Source: a virus | Strand: one strand, 5' to 3' | DNA length: 38,352 bases | Virus record (IMG/VR): IMGVR_UViG_3300047300_000245 | Span: 1 to 38,352 of that record | Shown here: positions 13,741 to 23,229 of the stretch, in pieces | Numbering within the stretch: position 1 is the first letter of the stretch | Layout of the letters: each line of letters opens with the position of its first letter | The notes under the pieces: model-generated | What the model was told of the DNA's origin: nothing | The model's database searches: none | What the model saw: the letters and a program-made list of their open reading frames with translations, nothing else | Translations under genes and position numbers: made by a program

Positions 13741-14161
13741 TCTGAATAACGACAGGACTAGTAGAGTTTTCTATTAGAGGCATTAAAGAACTCATAGCAA
13801 CTTTACTAGATCCTATCCAATCTGAATGTCCATCCCAAGTCATACCGACCAAGATACAGCCCTCAGTGTTTGAAGAGTTGTTGCCTGTGTGAATTCGTAC
13901 ACCCGTAAACCCATCAACATCCATGAGTTGAGGTAGCTTAGATTGAAATCTGTTGGAGAAGGTAATAGCAACATTATAAACTCCTCTAGGTATTGCTGTT
14001 TCATTCTGAACCTTCCATTGACTTACTGGTTGTCCGTCTACTTCTCTAAACTTATCTTCTAAAGTATAGCAAATAGGTGCTAAACTAAATCCACTGTCTT
14101 CATATAACTGACCTACTGTGAATGTTTCACCAAAGTGTATACGTTTTAGGAATAATTTCAT
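13733..14161 (-). CDS. DUF5675-like protein, candidate lysin
   Basis: A 142-aa protein matching the DUF5675 pattern: an N-terminal strand region, YTLEDKFR, IPRGVYNV, GVRIHTGN and TEGCILVG. The IH-GN...GC arrangement recalls the His and Cys of L,D-transpeptidase-type folds (H113 near C124 by count of this frame, approximate). It is the last gene of the late arm, directly after the holin-like gene, and no other peptidoglycan enzyme was recognised, so a lysis role is the best inference. Activity is not established. Confidence 0.65.
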   Translation of the reverse strand: MKLFLKRIHFGETFTVGQLYEDSGFSLAPICYTLEDKFREVDGQPVSQWKVQNETAIPRGVYNVAITFSNRFQSKLPQLMDVDGFTGVRIHTGNNSSNTEGCILVGMTWDGHSDWIGSSKVAMSSLMPLIENSTSPVVIQIT

Positions 14162-14532
14162 TTAGCTAAAGCCTTCTTAGTATAGAATAAAGTACGATCA
14201 CCAAATAAATAGAAGCCAATCACTGCTGCAAAGTTATCCACATCAGTAGATACTGTACCTAGAGTATGTGTATAAGACCATGTTAGAAGAGCTATAGCAG
14301 CCACTAGAGGACGTTGTAATCTAACTACAGCTTCTACCCACATATAAGTAGGATTAGTTCCTCCTGCGTTGTTTAAAGCAGTGAACCACTTAAGATCCAT
14401 TTCCTTCATAGAAACCCACTGCTCTACAGTAGCAGGTTTAAACTCATCAGGAGCTACGAATCTAGCTATTAATGATTTGCCTAGTTCAACTCCTAGCGGA
14501 GCAAAGGCAGCAAGTGCGGTAATTGGGTCTAT
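14158..14532 (-). CDS. Holin-like membrane protein, non-ATG start
   Basis: An ATG at 14409 gives only 83 aa, but protein-like sequence continues in frame upstream (DPITALAAFAPLGVELGKSL...) to the TAA of the 1122-aa gene at 14536-14538. No ATG, GTG or TTG lies in that extension. GAGGAG is followed by TAA, then ATC (14533-14535) and ATA (14530-14532), the latter 6 nt from the binding site. The full protein would be about 124 aa. It has hydrophobic segments near LVAAIALLTWSY and FAAVIGFYLFGDRTLFY, and the GFYLFGDRTLFY end resembles phage holins. It overlaps the lysin-like gene by 4 nt (ATGA). Confidence 0.6.
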   Translation of the reverse strand: MDPITALAAFAPLGVELGKSLIARFVAPDEFKPATVEQWVSMKEMDLKWFTALNNAGGTNPTYMWVEAVVRLQRPLVAAIALLTWSYTHTLGTVSTDVDNFAAVIGFYLFGDRTLFYTKKALAK

Positions 14533-14535
14533 GAT

Positions 14536-17500
14536 TTACTCCTCAGCAATATCAATTCCAGATTTCTTCTGAATCTTCTTACGTACCATCTCTCTAACAA
14601 ACTCAGGATCTTGACTCATCTCACCAGTCATAATCTTAGTAGCGATAGCACGTCCCTCTTTCATTTGTTTCTCAATCAAGTTCTTCTTAATTCCTTTAGG
14701 AATGTTCTCAAATCCCGGAGTATTAACTAAAGCATTTAGCTTCAATGTAATAAACTGACTTGATAGTTCTTGATAGCGAGATTGCTGTGCTGAATTAAGA
14801 TCAACTCCTTTGAGTGATTTGCTTGGCATTGTGTAATCAACACCTGCATCTGATACAGCTTTCTGTACAGCAGTTTGCTCAGCACTACGGATAGGCATAC
14901 CAGTGAATGCAGCAGCACCTTGCATCGGATTCTCTTGCACACCACCAAATAGATTGTATCTCTCAGGTAGTTGAGTACGTTGACCGGGAATACGATTAAG
15001 CACAGCTTCACCGAATGTATCAGTGATTCTTTGTGATTCGTCTGTTGCTTTAGCAAACTGAGCAACTGCACCGGGTACTGCTAGAGATGCAAAGCCTTTG
15101 ATGAATGCTGAGCCATGTCTCTCAGGATCATTGATAGCTTGTACAACACCTGCGATACCTTGCAAGAAAGTCTTGTTAGCTAAGTTATTAGCCATTGCTG
15201 TTGTTGTCTGTAATGCAATATCAGAGATACGTCTATCATTAGGATTCTTAGAGTAGTAATCCTGTACTGTCTTAATGTTATCAGCAATGAATCCAAGAGT
15301 AGTTGCTAATGGTTCAATACGACCATAAGGAATCCACTTATCACCAATCTTAATAGAATACTCAGGGATACCTGCAGCTTGCATTGCAGCACGTTTACCC
15401 GGATCTCTAGGATATGAACCAGTAATCTCATTATTACCTACATGCATAGCTAATGTAACCATACCTGCCATACCCATAGCTGCTCTAGCTAATCGTTGTT
15501 CTTTAGTTAAGTATGCTTCAACAATTGGCTTACCTGCTGCATCTTTAACTAGCTTACCACCACTACGTTTAAGACGTGTTGGAGTAGCACCCGGTAATAA
15601 TCCTAATGGAGTATAGCTGATACCGTCTTTAAGAATGTTTAAAGGTGTCTTAACAAAAGGAATAACAAGAGCAACACCGGGGTTATTAGATTTCAATCTC
15701 AATAGATCGTTACCTAGTTTACCTAAGTCTGCTTGGAAAGTATTTAACTTAGCATACTCTTTAGCAGCAGTAACAATTTCTTTTAGATCTTTCTGTCTAA
15801 CACCTTTGATGTTTGCGTTCAATAGATTCTCAGACCAGTTTAAGTCTTTTAAATCTACTTTCTTAAGTGCATTGAATACTTCTGATTCTTTACCTTTGAA
15901 TCTGCCTGAGTAAGCTAGTTTATAGAACTGATCATATAGTTCCATCTTACGGAAGTAAGTCTTAAAGAACTCATCGATACCAACTGATGGACGAGTACCG
16001 ATAGTACGTACTACATTACCTGCAATCTGCTCAGCCTTTGATGCGTTTGCTTGTCTACCGATAGCACCTTGTACATCACCTAAGTTATCTAGTGCTTGAC
16101 CAGACATAAATCCAGACTTACCAAAGAATAAAGCTTCCTTGAAAGAATCAGTTAAAGCAGACAATGAAGCACCTGCTCTACGGAACTGTAAGAATCTAGA
16201 TGAACCCGGAGTTAAAGTAAGAATAGTATTCTCAATACCATTCAATAACATCTTAACAGGAGGAGACATCGCGTTAACTACAGCTGTCTGAATACCTGAT
16301 GTATATACGTTAGTGATTAGTTCAGAGAACTTCTGACCAATTGTAGGTTCTTTTTGTAGATCTTTAGCAAGCTTAGCAATAGCTACAGTAGCATCAACTG
16401 AACCGTTAGCTGCTTCAGCTTTAATCTTAGATACAGAATCAATGAGATTCATTACATCGTCTTCACCAACTCCTTTACCTCTACCTGATTCAAGCAACTT
16501 CATTAGGTTACGTAGGCTACCAAACATTTCAACTGTAGACTTATCACCTAATAATCTACCTGCTTGTGAACGGTTGCCTAGAACCTGAGCAGTTACGTTT
16601 AAGAACTGGTTAGCAGAGTCTCTAATAAGCATCTGTGCTTCACGCTCAGGAACACCGCTAGAGATCATATCACGATAGAATGTATCTAGATTCGTGAAAG
16701 AATCCATCTGTTGTTGTAACCAAGGAAGCACTGCTTGTTGATATTTCTGAGGAATAATCTCACCAATATTTCTACCTAGATATGCATCAATTGCGGCAGA
16801 TACTGGAGGAGCTGGTGCAGTATCAGGAACTCTTAGGTTATTAATGTCATCTACTTTTGTCTGTAATAGACGGATAGAATCAGCATTACGTTCTACGTTC
16901 CATTGACGAAGTGCTTGTAAGTTCTTAGCATAGAACTGATTACCTTCATCTAATACACCTTGAATCTTGAATAGAGGAATCTTACCAAACTCATAAGGAG
17001 TGGTATACTCTTTGATTGAATCAATGAACGGTGTGAAGTCACCTGTTTGAACAGCTTTGTTTAATTCTTCTTGAGCTGCTTTACGTGCAACTGAATCAAC
17101 TTGATCCATTGCATCAAAGATAGGTTTAAATTCACCTGCAGAATCTGTTTGCTTAATAGCTGTAGCATTAGGAACATCTTGCTCAATATCACCAGCAATC
17201 TTTGCTTTGTTCTCTGGAGCATACTGATCCATTGTCTTAGCAGCAGTCTCAGCATCAGTTACATCAATACCTGTCTTAGCTTTGATATGAGCAGCAATCT
17301 CTTGTTCAGTTTTAGCACCTGCTTTGATAGCATCATCAGCTAACTCAGCAGCTACTTTACGACCAAATCTACCACCAATAACACCCAATAAACCACCAAG
17401 CACAGCACCACCGCCTGCACCAATAGCTGTAGATGTTAGTCTAGAGAAGTCTTCTTCAGGATTATAGATAGGTTGTAATGCTCCACCTACAGCACCGCCA

Positions 17501-17904
17501 ATAGCACCGGCTGCAGCAACACCTTTAGCACCTTTGAATAATACAGAACCGGGAATTAAAGTAGATGGGTTTACTAATCCACCTGCAATAGTACCTAAGA
17601 CACCTGATACAGGATTCTCAGATTCCATCTGTCTACGTAGAGATTCCTCAGCAGTATCTAGTTGACCACCTAATAACTGGTAAGCACCTTTAACTTCTGA
17701 TCCTACTTCTTGCTTAGCAGATTGTACAAACGTTTCAAAAGGAGTAGCATTTGTTTTGTTTAAATACTGAATGATATCCTTGTTAGAGTAGCCAGCTTCT
17801 AAAGCACCTTGAATGTTAAAACCTGATTCATTTGCTAAATAACCTGCAATCTCTTCGTCTGTATAACCTGCTTTCTTTGCACCTAGTACATCGAATCCAG
17901 CCAT
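14536..17904 (-). CDS. Large ejection protein (T7 gp16-like position)
   Basis: A 1122-aa protein. The N-terminus has two copies of a motif like FDVLGAKKAGYTDEEIAGYL (about residues 4-48), seen in podovirus internal core proteins. Gly/Ala-rich hydrophobic stretches follow (about 100-185), which could insert into the membrane, then a long helical body. I see no lytic transglycosylase motif. By order (adaptor, nozzle, then four proteins ending with the largest) it corresponds to T7 gp16, which helps DNA cross the host envelope. That role is inferred from position and size. Confidence 0.75.
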   Translation of the reverse strand: MAGFDVLGAKKAGYTDEEIAGYLANESGFNIQGALEAGYSNKDIIQYLNKTNATPFETFVQSAKQEVGSEVKGAYQLLGGQLDTAEESLRRQMESENPVSGVLGTIAGGLVNPSTLIPGSVLFKGAKGVAAAGAIGGAVGGALQPIYNPEEDFSRLTSTAIGAGGGAVLGGLLGVIGGRFGRKVAAELADDAIKAGAKTEQEIAAHIKAKTGIDVTDAETAAKTMDQYAPENKAKIAGDIEQDVPNATAIKQTDSAGEFKPIFDAMDQVDSVARKAAQEELNKAVQTGDFTPFIDSIKEYTTPYEFGKIPLFKIQGVLDEGNQFYAKNLQALRQWNVERNADSIRLLQTKVDDINNLRVPDTAPAPPVSAAIDAYLGRNIGEIIPQKYQQAVLPWLQQQMDSFTNLDTFYRDMISSGVPEREAQMLIRDSANQFLNVTAQVLGNRSQAGRLLGDKSTVEMFGSLRNLMKLLESGRGKGVGEDDVMNLIDSVSKIKAEAANGSVDATVAIAKLAKDLQKEPTIGQKFSELITNVYTSGIQTAVVNAMSPPVKMLLNGIENTILTLTPGSSRFLQFRRAGASLSALTDSFKEALFFGKSGFMSGQALDNLGDVQGAIGRQANASKAEQIAGNVVRTIGTRPSVGIDEFFKTYFRKMELYDQFYKLAYSGRFKGKESEVFNALKKVDLKDLNWSENLLNANIKGVRQKDLKEIVTAAKEYAKLNTFQADLGKLGNDLLRLKSNNPGVALVIPFVKTPLNILKDGISYTPLGLLPGATPTRLKRSGGKLVKDAAGKPIVEAYLTKEQRLARAAMGMAGMVTLAMHVGNNEITGSYPRDPGKRAAMQAAGIPEYSIKIGDKWIPYGRIEPLATTLGFIADNIKTVQDYYSKNPNDRRISDIALQTTTAMANNLANKTFLQGIAGVVQAINDPERHGSAFIKGFASLAVPGAVAQFAKATDESQRITDTFGEAVLNRIPGQRTQLPERYNLFGGVQENPMQGAAAFTGMPIRSAEQTAVQKAVSDAGVDYTMPSKSLKGVDLNSAQQSRYQELSSQFITLKLNALVNTPGFENIPKGIKKNLIEKQMKEGRAIATKIMTGEMSQDPEFVREMVRKKIQKKSGIDIAEE

Positions 17905-17905
17905 G

Positions 17906-18919
17906 TTATAGTCCTAATTGTTGTGCTAATACAGCTTTCTGTTGTTCGTTCAATAAACTTACATTGACGTTAGGCATTGCTCTTTGAATAGCATAGTCAC
18001 GTTCTTGTGTAGGTGTAGGAGGAACTACTGGTTTAGGAATTACTGGAACACCTGACCAAGTTGTTTGTTGAGCAGGAGCTGCAGCAGGAGGTTGATTAGC
18101 TTGTCCACCACCTGTGGCAAAAGAACTCAATGAAGGTTTCTCTTTACCATCTCCTTCTTTAGTAGTTGGTTTAGAACCACCAAAGTCCAAGAACTTCTTA
18201 GCAACTTCAGGATCAACTTCTTTAAACTCAATAGCACCTGTTTTCTTGTTGATTGTTTGAACACCGATTGGAGCACCTGCAGCGTTATTAATAACTTTCC
18301 AATCAAACTTGCCTGATTCAATACGATCTTTAACTTCGTTAGTTTGAGCATTGAGACGAGCAATCTCAGCCTTAGTCTTAGCAATATCAAGACCACGAGT
18401 TTCATCAATACGTGTCTTAAGGTTAGCAAGACGCATAGCTTCTGCTTCATTACCATCTCTAAGTGCTTGTTCAATCTTAGCAGGAATAAGTTCAGGAGAC
18501 TTCTCATACAACTGAGCTTCTTTAAGTTGTAGTTCAGTAGAAGTTGTTCTAGCTTTCTGTGCTTCTTGAGCAGCCATTAAAGCTTGTTGACCTAACTCAG
18601 GATCTTGTGAGTATGCTTTCTGTAGAGCAGTAAAGAACTGTTCTGGATTAGCAGCAGGATCAATCTGAGAAGCTACTTGATTATAGATACCTTGAATCTT
18701 AGATACTTTATTTAATAAAGGATCATTGATATCAAAGAATCCTTTGTCTTGTGCTAAGTTAGCAAGACCACCACCAAGCATACCACCTAAACGTGCAGCA
18801 AATTGTTGTTGTGGATTAGTGATTGCAGCAAAAGCTTTCTCACGATCAGCAAGAATCTGACGCTGTACTACAGCAGGATCAGATGTAAGATTTAATTGTT
18901 GTGATGCTGGGATACCCAT
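17906..18919 (-). CDS. Probable internal virion protein
   Basis: A 337-aa protein with long charged helices (about residues 100-210) and a low-complexity Pro/Ala/Gln-rich C-terminal third (about 245-310). It lies between the two other ejection-type genes with 1-2 nt gaps, the position of T7 gp15. No enzymatic motif seen. The role is inferred from order. Confidence 0.6.
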   Translation of the reverse strand: MGIPASQQLNLTSDPAVVQRQILADREKAFAAITNPQQQFAARLGGMLGGGLANLAQDKGFFDINDPLLNKVSKIQGIYNQVASQIDPAANPEQFFTALQKAYSQDPELGQQALMAAQEAQKARTTSTELQLKEAQLYEKSPELIPAKIEQALRDGNEAEAMRLANLKTRIDETRGLDIAKTKAEIARLNAQTNEVKDRIESGKFDWKVINNAAGAPIGVQTINKKTGAIEFKEVDPEVAKKFLDFGGSKPTTKEGDGKEKPSLSSFATGGGQANQPPAAAPAQQTTWSGVPVIPKPVVPPTPTQERDYAIQRAMPNVNVSLLNEQQKAVLAQQLGL

Positions 18920-18921
18920 AA

Positions 18922-19968
18922 TTAATAGCTCCTATTTACGCTAGAAGGTAAACTACTTAGACCTGTATTACCACCAAACCAACTAGATATACCAGAGAAT
19001 GGATTAGACATGCTAGAGAAAGGACTCTTCATACCGCCTGTACCAGTAGCTGCACCAATAGCACTAGATAAGAACTGAGCATTGATTGCATTAGCTTGTT
19101 GTACACCTTGGTAAGCTGTATTAGCAGCGTTTTGGAATCCTTGGTTGTAGATCTGTGCACCTGCCTGTTGACCCGGCATAGATGCTTGACCTAACTGCAT
19201 ACCTAATTGATATGGTTGTTGAGCCATTGTTTCAACACTAGAAGATAATCCTAGTTGTGTTTGTAATGGACTATAAGCACCTACTTGACCTTGTACTTGA
19301 GAACCTAATAAACCAGCACCAGTACCAAACAATCCTGCACCATACATAGTACGTTGTTGACCTGCTTGTTCTGCGTTAGCAGCTAGTGCAGCATCTTGTT
19401 GAGCAAGTGCATTGTAGTAAGCAGCCATCTCAGGATTAGTCGCTTGTAAACCAGTAGATGTACCGCCAGTAGCTAAACCACCACGACCTGATTGGAATAA
19501 TCTATTACGAATACCTGCTAGTTGTTGCTCTCTTCCACCAGCTAGTAAACCTTGTTGAGCTGTCATATAATCTTGAGCAGCTTGTTCAGGAGACTTAGCT
19601 AAGTATTGTTGACCAAGATTAAATAGACCAGTAGCAGCAGTTCCTAATGGAGCATACTGAGCACCCGTCTGTTCTGCTTGAGTCATTCCTTGACCGAACT
19701 GACCAAACAATCGTTCTTGTAGAGCAGCTAACTCAGGAGCAGGAGTATAACCAGCACTAGACACATAAGGCATTCCAGTCTCTGGATCAATCTCTCTTGT
19801 GAATTGTGAGCTACCAAACCTAGTAGTCATTCCTACTGGTCTGAATGTAGCAGCGGCTGCCGCATCTTGTGCAGCCTGACGTTGTTGTTCTGCTGCAGCA
19901 TTAGCGGCTTTTCTTGTTGAACTAGCTCCTGTTAAAGGATCTAAGATTGAACTAACAATACCACCCAT
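18922..19968 (-). CDS. Probable internal virion protein (gp14-like position)
   Basis: A 348-aa protein rich in Ala, Gln and Gly. The start MGGIVSSILDPLTGAS is followed by an Ala/Gln helix and Gly-rich segments (around 215-240), a composition common in podovirus ejection proteins that go into the host membrane. It overlaps the preceding gene by one base. Confidence 0.6.
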   Translation of the reverse strand: MGGIVSSILDPLTGASSTRKAANAAAEQQRQAAQDAAAAATFRPVGMTTRFGSSQFTREIDPETGMPYVSSAGYTPAPELAALQERLFGQFGQGMTQAEQTGAQYAPLGTAATGLFNLGQQYLAKSPEQAAQDYMTAQQGLLAGGREQQLAGIRNRLFQSGRGGLATGGTSTGLQATNPEMAAYYNALAQQDAALAANAEQAGQQRTMYGAGLFGTGAGLLGSQVQGQVGAYSPLQTQLGLSSSVETMAQQPYQLGMQLGQASMPGQQAGAQIYNQGFQNAANTAYQGVQQANAINAQFLSSAIGAATGTGGMKSPFSSMSNPFSGISSWFGGNTGLSSLPSSVNRSY

Positions 19969-20255
19969 TATAAACTCCTTGTGTAGACTAAGCCTACTTT
20001 ACCATTGTTTAAATTCATTTTATCAATTACACTCCAACCTGTTACTTCACCGAACTTAGCTAGTTTATGATTATCCTCTTCTACTAAAGCTACTAAGGGC
20101 ACATCTACTAAGTATTGTAATAAGTTTAAATCTTCTAAGTATCTTGCTTTAACAAACGGTGTCCAGTTACGAACATCTGTATGAAACCACAACATATCTG
20201 CATAACTTTCTAGATACATTGTATAGTCAGTACGATTAACTACAGGTACTTTCAT
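19968..20255 (-). CDS. Small virion-type protein (gp13-like position)
   Basis: 95 aa from the ATG at 20255, which forms a TAATG overlap with the collar-fibre stop; an ATG at 20276 would add 7 residues. The pattern NWTPFVKARYLEDL...VPLVALVEEDNHKLAKFGEVTGW suggests an acetyltransferase-like fold, as in the T7 gp13 position. The virion role is inferred from its place between tail and ejection genes. Confidence 0.55.
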   Translation of the reverse strand: MKVPVVNRTDYTMYLESYADMLWFHTDVRNWTPFVKARYLEDLNLLQYLVDVPLVALVEEDNHKLAKFGEVTGWSVIDKMNLNNGKVGLVYTRSL

Positions 20256-20926
20256 TAAGATTTCATAATGTAGCAAAGAGCATAGTACGGTGGAAGATTC
20301 TTATTAGTTCCACTTTCACCAGTAGATGCGTTAGTTGTAGCTACAGTAATACCTGTTGTTGATGTAGATGTATTTAAATAACCAGCATTGCTGTCTGAGT
20401 ATTGGTGTGAAGAAATACTTCCAGCATCTTTATCACGAATGTATTGGTGACTATGACCGGGGTCTGTTACAACTGAAGTTGCAGTATGTGTATGCGATAC
20501 AACAACAGCATCTGCAGAACCTCCAGTAGCACCTACAGCATATGTTGAACCAGCACCTACAACAAATTTATCTCTTAAATCAGGAGTACCGCTAGAACCA
20601 TTACATAATAACCAACCACTTGGAATACTTGCTGCAGACCCTGACCACAACATAATCATACCGGTTACAAATGTTTGTAAACTATTTACAGCATTAGTAC
20701 AAAAAGCTGTAGTAGCTACTTGTGTTGTATTAGAACCAGCTGTAGCTGTAGGAGCTGTAGGAGTTCCTGTAAAAGCTGGACTAGCAATATCAGCTTTAGA
20801 ACTAATAGCACCCGCTAATGCATTAAACTCGTTATCTAATTCTGTACCCTTAACAATCTTGTTAGAGTCACCTGTAGGTAGTGTATCTTTAGTGGCAAAG
20901 TTCGTTGCCTTAACGTAATTACTCAT
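20255..20926 (-). CDS. Fibre protein with tail-collar domain
   Basis: A 223-aa protein. The N-terminal region (about 1-80) has fibre-type repeats. A phage tail-collar domain lies near residues 88-123: GMIMLWSG, IPSGWLLCNG and TPDLRDKFVVGAG. The remainder has HTHTA and GHSH clusters that in related fibres bind metal along a trimer axis. The terminal NLPPYYALCYIMK is typical of the family. It probably takes part in host adsorption. Confidence 0.8.
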   Translation of the reverse strand: MSNYVKATNFATKDTLPTGDSNKIVKGTELDNEFNALAGAISSKADIASPAFTGTPTAPTATAGSNTTQVATTAFCTNAVNSLQTFVTGMIMLWSGSAASIPSGWLLCNGSSGTPDLRDKFVVGAGSTYAVGATGGSADAVVVSHTHTATSVVTDPGHSHQYIRDKDAGSISSHQYSDSNAGYLNTSTSTTGITVATTNASTGESGTNKNLPPYYALCYIMKS

Positions 20927-22521
20927 AGTGTTTTACCTTGTTTAAGGAAGAAATCTATCTTCTGGATTGAAAGAGGAGTACCATCAATGTCTGATTCAAA
21001 ACCAATTTGTACTACTGTACCTGATCCTGATGCAGGAATGTTAGCTGTATCAAGAGCAATACCGTTAGTGTAAGTAGCAATACCATATTCAGCTGAACCA
21101 TACTCATATACTTCTACACGTTGTAATGTAATACCGCGAGAGAAATAGTTACGAGTATAATCATAACCCCATTTAACAGCAATAGGTTGATTAGAGCCTC
21201 CGATAGCTACTACGTTAATCTTCTTAAGAATCTTAATTTGAGTAGCATTATCAAAGTCAAAGTAGTTAGTAAAGTAAGACATACGATATGTAACACCGTT
21301 GTCTTCATAAGTATCATACTTACCGATATAACCCGGCTTACCTATTAATAGTTCTCTGTCTTGCGTAACACAGAATGCTGTAGGTTTAATATTCTTCCAG
21401 ATTGTTGTTCTTGCTGCACCGTTCTCTAATGCACCTCTTGTATCAAAACAATAAGTAAATCCTGTAGAAGGTAATGCTAATAGATAGAAAGCATCAGTAG
21501 GATAATATGTTGCTTTGATGTACTTTAATGTTTCAGAAGCTACGTTAGATAATAACTCATCTCGTACGTTCTTAGACACATCTCTAAACGGTACAGACTT
21601 CTCTTGAATTACACGTTGTAAAGATTGTACACCAATGGCTGACAAGAACATTAAGTCAGTACCAATAGATGCCACAGAATCTCTAGCAATACATCCAATA
21701 CCTGTAATCAAATCTGCTAAAGTTAATGTAGACGGATCTTGAGGATTTGAATAAATAACAATATGCTTCTCACAAAAGATAATCAAGAATCCATTATGAG
21801 CAGCTAAGGCTACGATAGGATCATTATTAGGTACAACTTCAGAAATATTTAAGTAACCTGAAGTACCTGTCTGCCATTCAGCAGGGTTTAATAAGTCACT
21901 AAAGTATACTGTTTGTTTATCACCACTAATATCAGCTACCCAAGTACGACCAAAAGCTGTTAATACTGTGTTAGGAATAAAGTCACTTACTGAATATCCT
22001 ACAGGTAAGTGTGTAGCAATATCACCTAATCTTTGTAAACCATATCCACCTGTATGAGCATGAGCAGTAGCACCTAGTTTATGGTACACTAATGGTGCAT
22101 GTCCTTCTTGTACTAGGATAGCATGCCCTGATGGGGTAGCTCCTGTATCATAAGGCATACCACTGATCTGCCAGTTATCATCAGTAATAGTATAAGCTAA
22201 GTTAGCTGTATCTGTACCGTTACGTACAACTAGCTCTGTAAGCGTTGTAGAGCCGCTATAAAGCTTGTTATTAGCAGCAGATAGGATAGTATTACCATCG
22301 TCTTTAACAAGCTCATAGATAGCTTTAAAGCTTCCTGTAGAGGCTGCTGAACTATTTACTGGAATCCATCCTTTACGTGCACCAATACGACCGTATTTAT
22401 CAATAACACAGTTGTTAGCTTCCAAGGCAAAACCACTAGATAGCTGAATAGAACTATCTTGTGTATTAAGACCAAAGAAGCCCGGTGCTGCAATAGTACC
22501 AGTTAATAACTGTTCAGCCAT
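20923..22521 (-). CDS. Tail nozzle / tail tubular protein B-like
   Basis: 532 aa from the ATG at 22521, which overlaps the adaptor stop (TGATG). An in-frame ATG at 22536 would add 5 residues. The protein is beta-rich with repeated short blade-like segments (GFALEANNCVIDKYGRIGAR, HNGFLIIFCEKHIVIYSN), consistent with a propeller-containing nozzle such as T7 gp12 or P22 gp10. It follows the adaptor as in other podoviruses. Confidence 0.75.
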   Translation of the reverse strand: MAEQLLTGTIAAPGFFGLNTQDSSIQLSSGFALEANNCVIDKYGRIGARKGWIPVNSSAASTGSFKAIYELVKDDGNTILSAANNKLYSGSTTLTELVVRNGTDTANLAYTITDDNWQISGMPYDTGATPSGHAILVQEGHAPLVYHKLGATAHAHTGGYGLQRLGDIATHLPVGYSVSDFIPNTVLTAFGRTWVADISGDKQTVYFSDLLNPAEWQTGTSGYLNISEVVPNNDPIVALAAHNGFLIIFCEKHIVIYSNPQDPSTLTLADLITGIGCIARDSVASIGTDLMFLSAIGVQSLQRVIQEKSVPFRDVSKNVRDELLSNVASETLKYIKATYYPTDAFYLLALPSTGFTYCFDTRGALENGAARTTIWKNIKPTAFCVTQDRELLIGKPGYIGKYDTYEDNGVTYRMSYFTNYFDFDNATQIKILKKINVVAIGGSNQPIAVKWGYDYTRNYFSRGITLQRVEVYEYGSAEYGIATYTNGIALDTANIPASGSGTVVQIGFESDIDGTPLSIQKIDFFLKQGKTL

Positions 22522-23168
22522 CAGCTTGCCATCCATTCAGATTCTTCATTATATCTGCTTGATTCAATAGCAATAGCATCTGCTAAAGACTGTTGATAGA
22601 ATGCATACATTTCACCTGACATAATACCACCGTCTTCACCACGTTCAGCTAAAGCTCTAGCAGTAGCATTGAAGATAACTGGTTCGTGCGGTACTAAAAG
22701 AATATCAGCATCAGCAGATAATGGAAGTTGAGGCTTAGTAATATTAAATCTTAGATTATAAGCACCATCAGGAATAGGGTATAAATCTACCTGAGTATCT
22801 CCGTTAGCATCAGTACCGTTAAAGTTATAATAACGAGGAGAACCTTTCTCAGCACTCGTCATTAAGAATAAACGATTCATTTCATTAACTGTTTGATACT
22901 TTAGAAAGTAATCAGAAGTATCATTAATAACATCGATAACTCTAAATCTTTGACCTGATCCTACTAATACATAGTTAAAGATATCAGAAGTAGTTGTAGC
23001 TGATAATGTATCTGATAATGCATTCCAGTTATAAGCATCTTCAACTAATCTCTTAGCATCATTAACAAACTCACCGATCATCTTAGAATAAGCGTTGTCA
23101 TTCACTGATGAAACCTCAGTTTCTCTCAGTCTTCTAAGTACGCTATTGACAAGTTGTACGTAGTTCAT
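22521..23168 (-). CDS. Head-tail adaptor (tail tubular A-like)
   Basis: A 215-aa protein with the usual opening (NYVQLVNSVLRRLRETEV), an FVNDAKRLVEDAYNWNAL helix, PRYYNF, LYPIPDGAYNLRF and a C-terminal helical region. These match the T7 gp11/P22 gp4 adaptor family that sits below the portal. It has its own promoter at 23193-23221 and AAGGA before the ATG. Confidence 0.85.
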   Translation of the reverse strand: MNYVQLVNSVLRRLRETEVSSVNDNAYSKMIGEFVNDAKRLVEDAYNWNALSDTLSATTTSDIFNYVLVGSGQRFRVIDVINDTSDYFLKYQTVNEMNRLFLMTSAEKGSPRYYNFNGTDANGDTQVDLYPIPDGAYNLRFNITKPQLPLSADADILLVPHEPVIFNATARALAERGEDGGIMSGEMYAFYQQSLADAIAIESSRYNEESEWMAS

Positions 23169-23192
23169 TATAATCCTTTTATTTATTCATAT

Positions 23193-23221
23193 ATTATACC
23201 ATAACTTTTTATAAAAGTCAA
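23193..23221 (-). promoter_or_regulatory. Late promoter for tail/ejection operon
   Basis: On the - strand: TTGACT (23216-23221), a 17-nt spacer ending TGG, then TATAAT (23193-23198). This is a near-consensus extended -10 sigma70 promoter in the 61-nt gap before the adaptor gene, with the start near 23186. It probably drives adaptor through lysis genes. Confidence 0.75.
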
Positions 23222-23229
23222 GTATTATT

